This document shows, piece after piece, positions 43,500 to 53,183 of a DNA stretch of 64,000 nucleotides (positions are counted from its first letter, which is position 1; each line of letters opens with the position of its first letter). Made by a program: the position numbers and the translations under genes. Origin of the DNA: Streptomyces sp. JJ36 (lineage in GTDB: Bacteria; Actinomycetota; Actinomycetes; Streptomycetales; Streptomycetaceae); NCBI RefSeq assembly GCF_021696945.1, contig NZ_JACYHE010000006.1:1-64000 (forward strand), read 5' to 3'. Below the pieces are notes generated by a model. That model made no database searches, was not told the origin of the DNA, and saw only the letters and a program-made list of their open reading frames with translations.

Positions 43500-45374
43500 T
43501 CACGCCTGCTCGGCCAGCTCCAGCCAGCGGGTCTCCAGGTCGTCCCGCTCCGCCGTCACCCCGCGCAGCCGGATGTCGAGTTCGGCCACCCGCTCGAAGT
43601 CGGTGGCGTGCTCCGCGATCTCGGCGTGCAGCTCCGCCTCCTGCGCACCGAGCCGGTCCAGCCGCCGCTCGATGCGCTGGAGTTCCTTCCGGGCCGCACG
43701 GTCGGCCGCCGCGGGCTTGGCCGGCTGGGCACCCTGATCCTGCGCGGACTTCGGCGCCTTCGCGTTCGGCTCCTTGACGTTCGGCGTCCTGCCGCCGGAC
43801 GGCTGCCCGGCGGACCGCCCCGCCGGTGCCGCGGCGTCCCGCGCCCGGGCCCGGCGCTCCAGGTACTCCTCGACGCCGCGCGGCAGCATCCGCAGCGCCC
43901 CGTCGCCGAGCAGCGCGTACACCCGGTCGGTGGTGCGCTCGATGAAGAAGCGGTCGTGCGAGACCACCACCAGCGAGCCGGGCCAGCCGTCGAGCAGGTC
44001 CTCGAGCTGGGTCAGGGTCTCGATGTCCAGGTCGTTGGTCGGCTCGTCGAGGAAGAGCACGTTCGGCTCGTCCATGAGCAGCCGCAGCAGTTGCAGCCGC
44101 CGCCGCTCACCGCCCGAGAGGTCACCGACGGGCGTCCACTGCTTCTGCTTGCCGAAGCCGAAGCGCTCGCAGAGCTGCGAGGCGGTCAGCTCCCGGCCCT
44201 TGCCGAGGTCCACCCGCCCGCGCACCTGCTCGACGGCCTCCAGCACCCGCCACGCCGGGTCGAGCTCGGCGACCTCCTGGGAGAGGTAGCCCAGCCGCAC
44301 CGTCTTGCCCACCTTCACGTGCCCGGCGTCGGGCTGCTTCTCGCCGTCGCTGCGCGCGGCCTCCTCCAGCACCCGGAGCAGCGAGGTCTTGCCCGCGCCG
44401 TTGACGCCGAGCAGCCCGATCCGGTCGCCCGGGCCGAGCTGCCAGGTCAGCCGCCGCAGCAGCTCCCGGGAACCGGCGCGCACGGTCACGTCCGTCAGGT
44501 CGAAGACGGTCTTGCCCAGCCGCGAGTTGGCGAACCGCATCAGCTCCGCCTCGTCCCGCGGCGGCGGCACGTCCGCGATCAGCTCGTTGGCCGCCTCGAC
44601 GCGGAAGCGCGGCTTGCTGGTACGCGCGGGGGCGCCGCGGCGCAGCCAGGCCAGCTCCTTGCGCATCAGGTTCTGCCGCCGGGCCTCCTCGGAGGCGGCG
44701 ATGCGTTCCCGCTCCGCGCGGGCGAAGACGTAGTCGCTGTAGCCGCCCTCGTACTCGTGCACCCGGCCGGACTGCACGTCCCACATGCGCGTGCACACCT
44801 GGTCCAGGAACCAGCGGTCGTGCGTCACGCACACCAGTGCGGAGCGGCGCGCCCGCAGGTGCCCGGCGAGCCAGGAGATGCCCTCCACGTCGAGGTGGTT
44901 GGTCGGCTCGTCCAGGACGATCACGTCCTGCTCGGAGATCAGCAGCTTCGCCAGGGCGATCCGGCGCCGCTCGCCGCCGGAGAGGGGCCCGATCACGGTG
45001 TCCATGCCGTCCGGGAAGCCGGGCAGGTCCAGCCCGCCGAAGAGCCCGGTGAGCACGTCCCGCACCTTGGCGTCGCCGGCCCACTCGTGGTCGGCCAGGT
45101 CGCCCACCACCTCGTCCCGGACCGTGGCGGCCGGGTCGAGCGAGTCGTGCTGGGTCAGCACCCCCAGCCGCAGCCCGCCCTGGTGCGTGACGCGGCCGGC
45201 GTCCGCCTCCTCCAGTTTCGCCAGGATACGGACCAGGGTGGTCTTGCCGTCGCCGTTGCGCCCGACGACGCCGATCCGGTCTCCCTCGCTGACACCGAGG
45301 GAGATGCCGTCGAGCAGGGCCCGGGTGCCGTACACCTTGCCGACGGCTTCCAGATTGACGAGGTTGACAGCCAT
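43500..45374 (-). CDS. ABC-F family ATP-binding protein (Uup-like)
   Basis: 624 residues with two nucleotide-binding domains and no membrane helices. Walker A sites are G-R-N-G-D-G-K-T (about 38-45) and G-V-N-G-A-G-K-T (about 331-338); both signatures read L-S-G-G-E-R-R-R, and both Walker B segments end D-E-P-T-N. The inter-domain P-site linker (about 225-305) is basic. The C-terminal 80-110 residues are Lys/Arg/Glu-rich coiled coil, as in Uup. ABC-F proteins act on ribosomes and influence translation factors or antibiotic resistance. There is no adjacent antibiotic cluster, so a housekeeping role is more likely than drug resistance. Confidence 0.92.
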   Translation of the reverse strand: MAVNLVNLEAVGKVYGTRALLDGISLGVSEGDRIGVVGRNGDGKTTLVRILAKLEEADAGRVTHQGGLRLGVLTQHDSLDPAATVRDEVVGDLADHEWAGDAKVRDVLTGLFGGLDLPGFPDGMDTVIGPLSGGERRRIALAKLLISEQDVIVLDEPTNHLDVEGISWLAGHLRARRSALVCVTHDRWFLDQVCTRMWDVQSGRVHEYEGGYSDYVFARAERERIAASEEARRQNLMRKELAWLRRGAPARTSKPRFRVEAANELIADVPPPRDEAELMRFANSRLGKTVFDLTDVTVRAGSRELLRRLTWQLGPGDRIGLLGVNGAGKTSLLRVLEEAARSDGEKQPDAGHVKVGKTVRLGYLSQEVAELDPAWRVLEAVEQVRGRVDLGKGRELTASQLCERFGFGKQKQWTPVGDLSGGERRRLQLLRLLMDEPNVLFLDEPTNDLDIETLTQLEDLLDGWPGSLVVVSHDRFFIERTTDRVYALLGDGALRMLPRGVEEYLERRARARDAAAPAGRSAGQPSGGRTPNVKEPNAKAPKSAQDQGAQPAKPAAADRAARKELQRIERRLDRLGAQEAELHAEIAEHATDFERVAELDIRLRGVTAERDDLETRWLELAEQA

Positions 45375-45496
45375 CTCACTCCTGTACGCGGGCCGGGTCA
45401 GCCCTCCAGCGTAGTCGCCCGTACGGGCGTGCCGTGCCGGACGCGGGAACGCCCGGGCTCCCCGGGCCGCCCGGCACCGCGCCGGTCACGGCGGCG

Positions 45497-45991
45497 TCAC
45501 GCCGGGTCGCGGTCCTCGCGGACGTCCACCACGGCCGCCTCGGCGTGCGCCAGCAGCTCCTTCGGCTCCATGGGGAAAACGGTGTGCGGAGTGCCGGCGG
45601 CGGCCCAGACCACCGCGTGGTCCAGCAGGCCCCGGTCGGCGAGCACCCGCAGACGCGTGCTGTGGCCGAAGGGCGGCACGCCGCCGATCGCGTACCCGGT
45701 GGCGCTGCGCACCACCTCGGCGCGGGCCCGGCGGACCTCGCCGGCGCCGAGCTCGGTCCGGACCCGCTCCACGTCCACCCGGGAGGCACCGTCCATGAGC
45801 ACCAGCACCGGCTCGCCGTCCGCCTCGAAGACCAGGGACTTGACGATCTGGCGCAGCGCGCAGCCGACGGCCTCGGCCGCCTCGGCGGCGGTGCGGGTGG
45901 CCTCGGGGAAGGCGCGGACCTCGAGGTCGTCGAGGCCGAGCGGGGCGAGCGCGGCGGCGAACCGCGGGTGGGCGGAGGTGGGCTCTGTCAT
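45497..45991 (-). CDS. YbaK/EbsC-family aminoacyl-tRNA deacylase
   Basis: 164 residues. Trans-editing hydrolases of this family remove mischarged amino acids (often Cys or Ala from tRNA-Pro). The conserved Lys is in Q-I-V-K-S-L-V-F at about 48-55. G-A-S-R-V-D at about 68-73 and A-T-G-Y-A-I-G-G-V-P-P-F-G-H (about 98-111) form the substrate pocket. The length is typical. It is monocistronic and predicted leaderless: TAGCGT (45999-46004) lies seven bases before the ATG. Exact tRNA specificity cannot be told from sequence. Confidence 0.92.
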   Translation of the reverse strand: MTEPTSAHPRFAAALAPLGLDDLEVRAFPEATRTAAEAAEAVGCALRQIVKSLVFEADGEPVLVLMDGASRVDVERVRTELGAGEVRRARAEVVRSATGYAIGGVPPFGHSTRLRVLADRGLLDHAVVWAAAGTPHTVFPMEPKELLAHAEAAVVDVREDRDPA

Positions 45992-46096
45992 GCGCCACAC
46001 GCTAATCGCTGCCCCGCCCGTCCCGCGAGGACGTTCCCGCCGGGGCCCGGGGACGGCGGCCGCCCCCCGGCACGTGGCCGGCGGGCCCCATGCGTG

Positions 46097-47746
46097 TCAG
46101 CCCGCGTCCAGCACCTTGCGGACGATCGGCCCGGCGTACTCCCCGCCGTGTCCGGAGTCCGGCACCACGGCCGCGGCCGCGACGTCCCCGCTGTACGCGG
46201 TGAACCAGGCGTTCGGCTTCTTCTGCCCCATGACCTCCGCGGAGCCGGTCTTGGCCCCGAAGTCGCCGCTCATCCCGGCCATCGGGCGCGCGGCCGTGCC
46301 GCCGACCGCGGTGAGCCGCATCATCTGCCGCAGCCCGTTCGCCACCGCCGGCTTCATGGTGCGCGGCGCCCGCGCGAGCGTGCGCCCGTCCACCTCCGGC
46401 GGGACCAGGTAGGGCTGCTTGAAGACGCCGGACTTCACCGTCGCCGAGACCGAGGCCATGTTCAGCGGGTTCATCCGGACCCCGCCCTGGCCGATGAGCG
46501 AGGCGCCCATCTGTGCGGCCTTCTGCACCGGCACGGCGCCGTCGAAGGTGGTGGTGCCGACCTGCCAGTTCAGCCCGATGCCGAAGACCTCCCGCGCCTC
46601 CCTGGTGAGCGAGTCGTTCTCCAGCTCGGGGGCCTGGCTGATGAAGGCCGTGTTGCAGGAGCGGGCGAAGCTCTGCGCGAAGGTGCCGCCCTGGATCTGG
46701 AACTTGTCGTCGTTCTGGAACTTCCAGTGCCCGTAGGTGAAGTACTTCGGGCACGGGTGGGCGGCGTTCGGCGAGGCCAGGCCCTTGTCCATGAGCATCG
46801 CGGCGGTGACGACCTTCATCGTGGAACCGGGCGCGTAGGACCCCTGGAAGGCGGTGTTGAAGCCCTGGGCCGGGGAGTTGGCCATGGCCAGTATCTCGCC
46901 GGTGCTGGGTTGCACCGCGACCACGGCGGCCTTCGCCTTGCCCGCGACCGCGGCCTCCGCCGCCGCCTGCACCTCCGGGTCGATCGTGGTGCGCAGCTCG
47001 CCCGGCTCGCCCTCGCTGAGCTTCTTCAGGGTGGTGCCGGTGTCCTTCCCCTCGGCGTCCACGATGCGGGTCCGGACGCCGGGGGTGCCCTCGACGTCGT
47101 CGGCGTAGCGCTTGCGCACGTCGGCCAGGACGGCGGAGAGCGTCGGGTGGTCCTCCGCGGTGAGGGGGTCGCCGGCCCGGTCGACCGTCTCGACCTCCGG
47201 GTCGCCGGCCTCGCCGGTGACGACGGACTGCCCCTCCTTCAGCTCCGGGTGGAGCACGGAGGGCTCCCAGTGCACCAGCGGGTCGCCGGTCTGCTCGTCC
47301 CGTACGACCTCCAGCGAGCCGTCGTACGCCCAGGCCTGCCGCAGGTCCTCGTGCGCGAGCTGGGCCGTCACCCGGAAGGGCACCTCGGTGCCGGAGGGCG
47401 CTCCGGGGTTCAGCCCCACCTCGGCCACCTTGGCCTCCTCACGGAAGGCGGTGAGCGCCTCCAGTGCGGCCGTCTGGTCGTCGGTGTGCGCGGCCGCCTG
47501 CCGGAGGTCGCCGTCCGCCCAGGTCTCCAGGAAGTCCCCCGCGGTCTCGCGGACCTCCTCCGCGCCGGGCGGACCCGTCTCGACCGCCTCCGGGCTCTCG
47601 CCGCCGCCCGAGGCCGCCGCGACGTTCTCCTTCCCCGGAGTCCGCTCTTCTTCCCCGCCCACGAGCGCGTACACGCCGAAGCCGGTGGCACCGACGACGA
47701 TCGCGGCGACGCCACCGATCACCGCCATTCGCTGACTGTCACGCAT
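46097..47746 (-). CDS. Penicillin-binding transpeptidase with MecA_N/NTF2-like domain
   Basis: 549 residues. An N-terminal membrane anchor (about 8-29) is followed by an acidic linker, an NTF2-like MecA_N domain (about 60-165), a PBP dimerisation-like region, and the transpeptidase domain (about 265-545). Catalytic motifs are complete: S-T-M-K at about 307-310 (acylated Ser), S-C-N at about 364-366 and K-T-G at about 494-496. Class B PBPs cross-link peptidoglycan outside the membrane. The MecA_N domain is shared with S. aureus PBP2a, but it is widespread in actinobacterial PBPs and does not by itself mean resistance. Confidence 0.93.
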   Translation of the reverse strand: MRDSQRMAVIGGVAAIVVGATGFGVYALVGGEEERTPGKENVAAASGGGESPEAVETGPPGAEEVRETAGDFLETWADGDLRQAAAHTDDQTAALEALTAFREEAKVAEVGLNPGAPSGTEVPFRVTAQLAHEDLRQAWAYDGSLEVVRDEQTGDPLVHWEPSVLHPELKEGQSVVTGEAGDPEVETVDRAGDPLTAEDHPTLSAVLADVRKRYADDVEGTPGVRTRIVDAEGKDTGTTLKKLSEGEPGELRTTIDPEVQAAAEAAVAGKAKAAVVAVQPSTGEILAMANSPAQGFNTAFQGSYAPGSTMKVVTAAMLMDKGLASPNAAHPCPKYFTYGHWKFQNDDKFQIQGGTFAQSFARSCNTAFISQAPELENDSLTREAREVFGIGLNWQVGTTTFDGAVPVQKAAQMGASLIGQGGVRMNPLNMASVSATVKSGVFKQPYLVPPEVDGRTLARAPRTMKPAVANGLRQMMRLTAVGGTAARPMAGMSGDFGAKTGSAEVMGQKKPNAWFTAYSGDVAAAAVVPDSGHGGEYAGPIVRKVLDAG

Positions 47747-47899
47747 CCGAGTACTGCCCCTCCACCCGCCCCGGACGACCTGACCGGGGCCTCCGGGGCA
47801 CCCTAGAGCACCGGGGTGACAACCCGAGGGGCCGCATCACTCTTTCGAGGCCCGTATCGGCGTTTCGGGCGCACCGGGGCGCGCACGGTGTGCGTCACG

Positions 47900-47937
47900 C
47901 CGGCGTGCACCCGGTCCGTGCCGGGGCGCGCCCCGGC
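47900..47937 (-). terminator. Tandem hairpins after pmt
   Basis: CACGCCGGCGTG (about 47897-47908) is a perfect palindrome, and GCCGGGGC/GCCCCGGC (47920-47927 with 47930-47937) is a second tight stem. Both lie within 50 bases past the pmt stop on the minus strand. Confidence 0.55.
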
Positions 47938-47947
47938 GCGCTGCCGG

Positions 47948-49672
47948 TCAGATCCAGGTGTCGAACCACATCCGGGCCCGCCAGTCGTCCAGCGGGATCG
48001 TCTCCCCCGTGTAGAGGGGCCAGAAGTAGACGAAGTTCCAGACGATGAGCAGGAAGAGCACCCCGGAGGCCACCACACCGAACGTCCGCCGCCGCTCGCT
48101 CACCCCCGGCGGCCCCGCCATCGCCCCCATGAGCTGCGTCACGGCCAGGCAGAGGAAGGGCACGAAGACCACGGCGTAGAAGTAGAAGATGGTCCGCTCC
48201 TGGTAGTGGAACCAGGGCAGATAGCCCGCCGCCACACCGCACAGCAGGGCCCCGGACCGCCAGTCCCGGCGCAGCAGCCAGCGGTAGACCGCGTACACCA
48301 GCGCGGCACAGGCCGCCCACCACAGCAGCGGCGTGCCCAGCGCCAGCACCTCGCGCGCGCAGCCCCCGGCGGCGGTGCAGCCGTCCTGCCCGGCCTCCGG
48401 CGACTCGTAGAAGTAGGACACCGGGCGGCCGGCCACCAGCCAGCTCCACGGGTTGGACTCGTAGGTGTGCCCGTCGGTGAGCCCGACGTGGAACTCGTAC
48501 ACCTGCGTCTGGTAGTGCCAGAAGCTGCGCAGCCATCCGGGCAGCCAGCTCCACGGACCGGCCTGGCCCGCCGTCTCCGCCCAGTCGCGGTAGTAGCCGC
48601 CGCGGGTGGCGAACCAGCCGGTCCAGGAGACGAGGTAGGTGACCAGGGCCACCGGCACCAGTGAGGAGAAGGCCGGCAGCGCGTCCCGCCGCAGCATCGC
48701 CGCGAACGGGCGTCCGGCGCCCGCGGTGCGCCGCGCCCCGGTGTCCCACAGGACGGTCAGCACGCCGAACGCGGCGAGCACGATCAGCCCGTTCCACTTG
48801 GTGGCGAAGGCCAGCCCGAGACAGAGCCCGGCCGCCAGCCGCCACGGCCGTACGCCCAGGCCCAGGCGCTCGGCGACCTCCGGGTCCGTCCGGGCGCCGC
48901 CCGCCCCGCCCTCGCGCCCGGGCAGCGCGGCGGCCAGCCGCGCCCGCGCCCGGTCCCGGTCGACCAGCAGACAGCCGAAGGCGGCCAGCACCCAGAACAT
49001 CAGCACCAGGTCCAGCAGCGCCGTGCGGCTCATCACGAAGTGCAGCCCGTCCACGGCCAGCAGCCCGCCCGCCACGCAGCCCAGCAGCGTGGAGCGGAAC
49101 AGCCGGCGCCCGATGCGGCAGAGCAGGAACACCGAGAGGGTGCCGAGCACCGCCGTCATGAAGCGCCAGCCGAACGGTTCCAGCCCCCACAGGGCCTCGC
49201 CCAGCCCGATGACCCACTTGCCCACCGGCGGGTGCACCACGTATGCGGGGTCGGCGGAGAGCGGCGCGTCGCCGGGGTCCGCGAGGATGCGCTCGTTGGC
49301 GTCCTCGCCCCAGGTGCCCTCGTAGCCGTGCTGGTAGAGGGACCAGGCGTCCTTGGCGTAGTACGTCTCGTCGAATATCACCGCGTGCGGCGAACCGAGC
49401 TGCCAGAACCGCAGCCCCCCGGCGACGAGCGCGACCAGCAGCGGCCCACCCCAGGCGGCCCAGCGCACCAGCCGCTCGGCGGCCCGCGGCGAGAACCCGA
49501 AGAGGGCCCCCAGCCGCCCCGAGGGCCGGGGGAAGGGCGGCACCAGCCGCTCCCGCACGCCCGTGCGCGGCGGCACGACATAGCCGAACCGGCGCAGCCG
49601 CGACTGCCAGGTCGGCGGGCTGTGCGGAGATCGCTCGCGCTGCACTTCGGCGGCCGTGTCACTGGTCGTCAC
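47948..49672 (-). CDS. pmt: Protein O-mannosyltransferase (dolichyl-phosphate-mannose type)
   Basis: 574 residues with about 10-11 predicted helices. It transfers mannose from polyprenyl-phosphate-mannose to Ser/Thr of secreted proteins during Sec export. The GT39 catalytic acidic pair is in V-I-F-D-E-T-Y-Y-A-K-D-A-W (about 96-108), in the first large external loop, and later segments S-Y-F-Y-E-S-P, F-H-Y-Q-E-R-T-I-F-Y-F-Y-A fit the actinobacterial Pmt family. The N-terminal 65 residues are basic and cytoplasmic. In S. coelicolor Pmt is needed for phage phiC31 infection and glycoprotein synthesis. The GTG at 49672 has TACGAT six bases upstream and is divergent from rsmI. Confidence 0.93.
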   Translation of the reverse strand: MTTSDTAAEVQRERSPHSPPTWQSRLRRFGYVVPPRTGVRERLVPPFPRPSGRLGALFGFSPRAAERLVRWAAWGGPLLVALVAGGLRFWQLGSPHAVIFDETYYAKDAWSLYQHGYEGTWGEDANERILADPGDAPLSADPAYVVHPPVGKWVIGLGEALWGLEPFGWRFMTAVLGTLSVFLLCRIGRRLFRSTLLGCVAGGLLAVDGLHFVMSRTALLDLVLMFWVLAAFGCLLVDRDRARARLAAALPGREGGAGGARTDPEVAERLGLGVRPWRLAAGLCLGLAFATKWNGLIVLAAFGVLTVLWDTGARRTAGAGRPFAAMLRRDALPAFSSLVPVALVTYLVSWTGWFATRGGYYRDWAETAGQAGPWSWLPGWLRSFWHYQTQVYEFHVGLTDGHTYESNPWSWLVAGRPVSYFYESPEAGQDGCTAAGGCAREVLALGTPLLWWAACAALVYAVYRWLLRRDWRSGALLCGVAAGYLPWFHYQERTIFYFYAVVFVPFLCLAVTQLMGAMAGPPGVSERRRTFGVVASGVLFLLIVWNFVYFWPLYTGETIPLDDWRARMWFDTWI

Positions 49673-49786
49673 GCGCTCATCGTAGGGAACGCCGCCGACG
49701 GCGTGCGGCGGACCGGGCGCACGGCCCGTCGGAGCGGGCCGCGGGGCCGCGCCGGACCCGGGCGGCCGCGGTGCGAGGATGGGCGG

Positions 49787-50689
49787 GTGACGACCAGCGA
49801 CGACACCCCCGCCGACGCCGACGCCGGCGCCACGGAGCCCGGCGGCACGCTGGTGCTCGCCGGGACCCCGATCGGCGACGCCGCCGACGCCCCGCCGCGC
49901 CTCGGCGCCGAGCTGACCGCCGCGGACCTGATCGCCGCGGAGGACACCCGCCGGCTCCGGCGGCTCACCCAGGCGCTGGGGGTGCGCCCGGCCGGCCGCG
50001 TGGTGTCGTACTTCGAGGGGAACGAGGCCGCCCGTACGCCCGAGCTGGTCGAGGCCCTCACCGGCGGCGCCCGGGTACTGCTGGTCACGGACGCGGGCAT
50101 GCCGTCGGTCTCCGACCCCGGTTACCGCCTGGTGGACGCCGCGGTGCGGCACGGCGTGCGTGTCACCGCTGTGCCCGGGCCCTCGGCCGTGCTGACCGCC
50201 CTGGCCCTCTCCGGCCTGCCCGTGGACCGCTTCTGCTTCGAGGGTTTCCTGCCCCGCAAGCGCGGCGAGCGCCTCGCCCGGCTGCGGGAGGCCGCCGCGG
50301 AGCGCCGCACCCTGGTCTACTTCGAGGCCCCGCACCGCCTGGCGGAGGCGCTGGAGGCGATGACCGAGGTCTTCGGCGCGGAGCGGCGCGCCGCAGTCTG
50401 CCGGGAGCTGACCAAGACCTACGAGGAGGTGCGCCGCGGTCCGCTGGCGGAGCTGGCCGGCTGGGCCGCGGACGGCGTACGGGGCGAGATCACCGTGGTG
50501 GTCGCGGGCGCCCCCGAGCAGGCCCCGGAGGCGCTCGACGCGGCGGAACTCGCCGCCCGGGTCGCGACCCGCGAGGAGGCCGGGCAGCGCCGCAAGGAGG
50601 CGATCGCGGAGGTCGCGCGGGCGGCGGGGGTGCCGAAGCGCGAGGTGTTCGACGCGGTGGTGGCGGCGAAGCACGCCGGGTCGCGGTAG
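49787..50689 (+). CDS. rsmI: 16S rRNA (cytidine-1402-2'-O)-methyltransferase RsmI
   Basis: 300 residues from a GTG with GAGG nearby. It is a SPOUT-unrelated tetrapyrrole-methylase-fold enzyme that 2'-O-methylates C1402 of 16S rRNA with SAM. Signatures: G-G-T-L-V-L-A-G-T-P-I-G-D at about 19-31, A-E-D-T-R at about 52-56, V-T-D-A-G-M-P-S-V-S-D-P-G at about 99-111, and V-P-G-P-S-A at about 127-132. F-E-G-F-L-P-R-K is also typical. The N-terminal 18 residues are extra and acidic. It is divergent from pmt and about 310 bases before a zinc-ribbon gene. Confidence 0.95.
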   Translation: MTTSDDTPADADAGATEPGGTLVLAGTPIGDAADAPPRLGAELTAADLIAAEDTRRLRRLTQALGVRPAGRVVSYFEGNEAARTPELVEALTGGARVLLVTDAGMPSVSDPGYRLVDAAVRHGVRVTAVPGPSAVLTALALSGLPVDRFCFEGFLPRKRGERLARLREAAAERRTLVYFEAPHRLAEALEAMTEVFGAERRAAVCRELTKTYEEVRRGPLAELAGWAADGVRGEITVVVAGAPEQAPEALDAAELAARVATREEAGQRRKEAIAEVARAAGVPKREVFDAVVAAKHAGSR

Positions 50690-50998
50690 CGGCGGCGCGA
50701 CGGGCCGCGAGGAGGCCGGAGCGGCTGCCCGGGACCGGGGGACCGGGGGCGCACGCACACCCGGGGTCCGCCCGGGCAAAGCCGCGGGCAAGGGCGCACA
50801 CGCCCGGGCAAGGGGGCCAACCCGTAGGTAAAGGACTAAGGTGAAAGGCAAAGCCTTCGCCACGGATGGGCGCACACCGCCCGGCCCCGGCCAAAATCTC
50901 CCCCAACACCGCGAAAGGCTTGCACAAGGCTGCTGCATTCCTTCCGGCGCCGGAGTCCACTGGTGGTGGACCACAGCCCGGAGAGAGGAGCTTCCGAG
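50690..50998 (+). other. Long leader/intergenic region before the zinc-ribbon gene
   Basis: 309 bases. GGGCAA repeats occur at 50774, 50786 and 50806. Possible hairpins are AGGC-AAA-GCCT near 50847-50857 and GTCCAC-TGGTG-GTGGAC at about 50955-50971, just before the RBS. The block from 50815 to 50960 is less GC-rich and could be a transcribed leader. No known riboswitch class was recognised. Confidence 0.35.
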
Positions 50999-51292
50999 AT
51001 GACGGAGACCGGCGGCACCACCGGCAGGCACCGCACCGGCGGCAGCGACGGCGCCACGCACGAGGCGTACAGCTTCGCGTGCATGAAGTGCGGCTACGGC
51101 TGGGAGCAGACCTACGAGATACGGCACCACACCGGCGCCGACGGCAAGCCCTTCGTGACCTACCACACGAACGACGAGCGCGTGCCGTCACCGCTCACCG
51201 ACCCGCGGTGCGCCAACTGCGAGGGGCGGGTACTGCGGATCATGCGGTCCGGCCGGGTCGCCCTGGCGGACGACGCCGTGGAACGCCGCTGA
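50999..51292 (+). CDS. Small zinc-ribbon protein, function unknown
   Basis: 97 residues from an ATG with a strong GAGAGAGGAG. Two CxxC pairs, C28/C31 (F-A-C-M-K-C-G) and C71/C74 (R-C-A-N-C-E-G), are spaced as a zinc ribbon. Between them lies an aromatic and His-rich stretch (W-E-Q-T-Y-E-I-R-H-H). It lies 49 bases before tatD on the same strand and 309 bases after rsmI. The family is common among streptomycetes as hypothetical protein; no function is known to me. The long leader and the possible hairpin just before the RBS hint at post-transcriptional control. Confidence 0.85.
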   Translation: MTETGGTTGRHRTGGSDGATHEAYSFACMKCGYGWEQTYEIRHHTGADGKPFVTYHTNDERVPSPLTDPRCANCEGRVLRIMRSGRVALADDAVERR

Positions 51293-51341
51293 CGCCCGGC
51301 CCCGCGGGGCCGCCCCCGGGGCGGGGCATATCATCGCGTTC

Positions 51342-52181
51342 ATGCCGAACAGCGCGCAGCCCGCACCACCGCTGCCCGAACCGCTCGCCGTCCCGGTGGC
51401 GGACTCGCACACCCATCTCGACATGCAGGACACCACCGTCGAGGAGGCGCTGGCCCAGGCCGCCGCGGTGGGCGTGACCACCCTGGTGCAGGTGGGCTGC
51501 GACCTGGAACGCTCGCGCTGGGCCGCCGAGGCCGCCGCCGCCCACCCCGCCGTACACGCCGCGGTCGCGCTGCACCCGAACGAAGCCCCGCGCATCGCGG
51601 AGCAGGGCGGCGAGGCGGCGCTGGAGGCGGCCCTGGCCGAGATCGAGAAGCTGGCCGCGCTGCCGCAGGTGCTGGCCGTCGGCGAGACCGGACTCGACTA
51701 CTTCCGTACCGGCCCGGAGGGCGTCGCCGCCCAGCAGCGCTCCTTCCGCGCCCACATCGCCATGGCGAAGCGGCTCGGCCGGGCCCTGGTGATCCACGAC
51801 CGCGAGGCCCACGACGACGTGCTGCGCATCCTCCGGGAGGAGGGCGCGCCCGAGCGCACCGTCTTCCACTGCTACTCCGGTGACGCCGCCATGGCGGAGG
51901 TCTGCGCGGAGAACGGGTGGTTCCTGTCCTTCGCGGGGAACGTCACCTTCAAGAGCGCCCAGCCGCTGCGCGACGCCCTCGCCGTCGCACCGCCGGAGCT
52001 GCTGCTGGTGGAGACGGACGCACCCTTCCTCACCCCCGCCCCCTACCGCGGCCGCCCCAACGCCCCCTACCTGGTGCCGGTCACCCTGCGGGCGATGGCG
52101 GAGGTGAAGGGGATGACGGAGGACGCGCTGGCCCGGCACGTCGCCGCGAACACCGCCCGCGCCTTCGGGTACCCGCAGTGA
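51342..52181 (+). CDS. tatD: TatD-family metal-dependent DNase
   Basis: 279 residues. The TIM-barrel hydrolase motifs are present: D-S-H-T-H-L-D at about 21-27 (first metal ligands), G-E-T-G-L-D-Y-F at about 112-119 with the bridging Glu, V-I-H-D-R-E-A at about 149-155, F-H-C-Y-S-G at about 174-179 and V-E-T-D-A-P-F at about 224-230. TatD proteins are 3'-5' exonucleases implicated in DNA repair and turnover. It is followed by rsmA and ispE, the common tatD-rsmA-ispE order. TATCAT (51329-51334) lies seven bases before the ATG, so the message is probably leaderless. Confidence 0.95.
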   Translation: MPNSAQPAPPLPEPLAVPVADSHTHLDMQDTTVEEALAQAAAVGVTTLVQVGCDLERSRWAAEAAAAHPAVHAAVALHPNEAPRIAEQGGEAALEAALAEIEKLAALPQVLAVGETGLDYFRTGPEGVAAQQRSFRAHIAMAKRLGRALVIHDREAHDDVLRILREEGAPERTVFHCYSGDAAMAEVCAENGWFLSFAGNVTFKSAQPLRDALAVAPPELLLVETDAPFLTPAPYRGRPNAPYLVPVTLRAMAEVKGMTEDALARHVAANTARAFGYPQ

Positions 52182-52295
52182 CGCCGGAACCCGCGAGGGG
52201 CACCGGGCTTCCTCCTGCGGCGGGGCGGCCGCCGCAACGCGGTGCGGCCTGCGGGCGTGCGGCCGCAGGCCGCGTACGGCCGTAGACTGCCCCGG

Positions 52296-53183
52296 GTGAA
52301 CACCGCCCCGGACCCCCTGCTCGGCCCCGCCGACGTGCGCGAACTGGCCGCCGCGCTCGGCGTGCGCCCCACCAAGCAGCGGGGGCAGAACTTCGTCATC
52401 GACGCCAACACGGTGCGCCGCATCGTCCGCACCGCCGGGGTCCGGCCGGACGACGCGGTGGTCGAGATCGGCCCCGGGCTGGGCTCGCTCACCCTCGGTC
52501 TGCTGGAGGCCGCGAACCGGGTCACCGCCATCGAGATCGACGACGTGCTGGCCGCCGCCCTCCCGGCGACCGTCGCGGCCCGCCTGCCGTCCCGTGCCGA
52601 CCGCTTCGCCCTGGTCCACGCGGACGCCCTGCACGTACGGGAGCTGCCGGACCCGCCGCCGACCGCGCTGGTCGCCAACCTCCCCTACAACGTGGCCGTT
52701 CCGGTGCTGCTGCACATGCTGGCGACCTTCCCCGGGATCGAACGGACCCTGGTGATGGTCCAGTCGGAGGTCGCCGACCGGCTCGCGGCGCCGCCCGGGT
52801 CCAAGGTGTACGGGGTGCCGTCGGTGAAGGCCGCCTGGTACTGCACGGTGAAGCGGGCGGGCGCCATCGGGCGCAACGTCTTCTGGCCGGCCCCCAACGT
52901 GGACTCCGGGCTGGTCTCCCTCGTACGGCACGAACCACCGCGGACCAGCGCCTCCCGCGCGGAGGTCTTCGCCGTGGTGGACGCGGCGTTCGCCCAGCGC
53001 CGGAAGACGCTGCGGGCCGCGCTGGCCGGCCGGGCCGGGTCCGGTGCGGCGGCCGAGGCGGCACTGGTCGCCGCCGGGGTGGACCCGCGGGCGCGCGGGG
53101 AGTCGCTGACCGTCGAGCAGTTCGCCGCCGTCGCCGAGCATCTGCCGCACCGGCACGACCCGCGAAAGGAGAACGCCGCGTGA
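52296..53183 (+). CDS. rsmA: 16S rRNA (adenine-1518/1519-N6)-dimethyltransferase
   Basis: 295 residues. KsgA/RsmA dimethylates A1518 and A1519 late in 30S assembly, using SAM; its loss gives kasugamycin resistance. K-Q-R-G-Q-N-F at about 28-34 opens the domain, [11 protein letters not shown] at about 55-65 is SAM motif I, and the catalytic N-L-P-Y-N is at about 129-133. [10 protein letters not shown] is a family mark. The GTG has TAGACT (52283-52288) seven bases upstream and no Shine-Dalgarno. Its stop overlaps the ispE start (GTGA), so the two are coupled. Confidence 0.95.
   Translation: MNTAPDPLLGPADVRELAAALGVRPTKQRGQNFVIDANTVRRIVRTAGVRPDDAVVEIGPGLGSLTLGLLEAANRVTAIEIDDVLAAALPATVAARLPSRADRFALVHADALHVRELPDPPPTALVANLPYNVAVPVLLHMLATFPGIERTLVMVQSEVADRLAAPPGSKVYGVPSVKAAWYCTVKRAGAIGRNVFWPAPNVDSGLVSLVRHEPPRTSASRAEVFAVVDAAFAQRRKTLRAALAGRAGSGAAAEAALVAAGVDPRARGESLTVEQFAAVAEHLPHRHDPRKENAA

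Noticed and set aside
46097..47746. MecA_N-containing PBP as a beta-lactam resistance gene
   Set aside because: The MecA_N/NTF2-like domain is common in ordinary actinobacterial PBPs; there is no resistance cassette or regulator around it.
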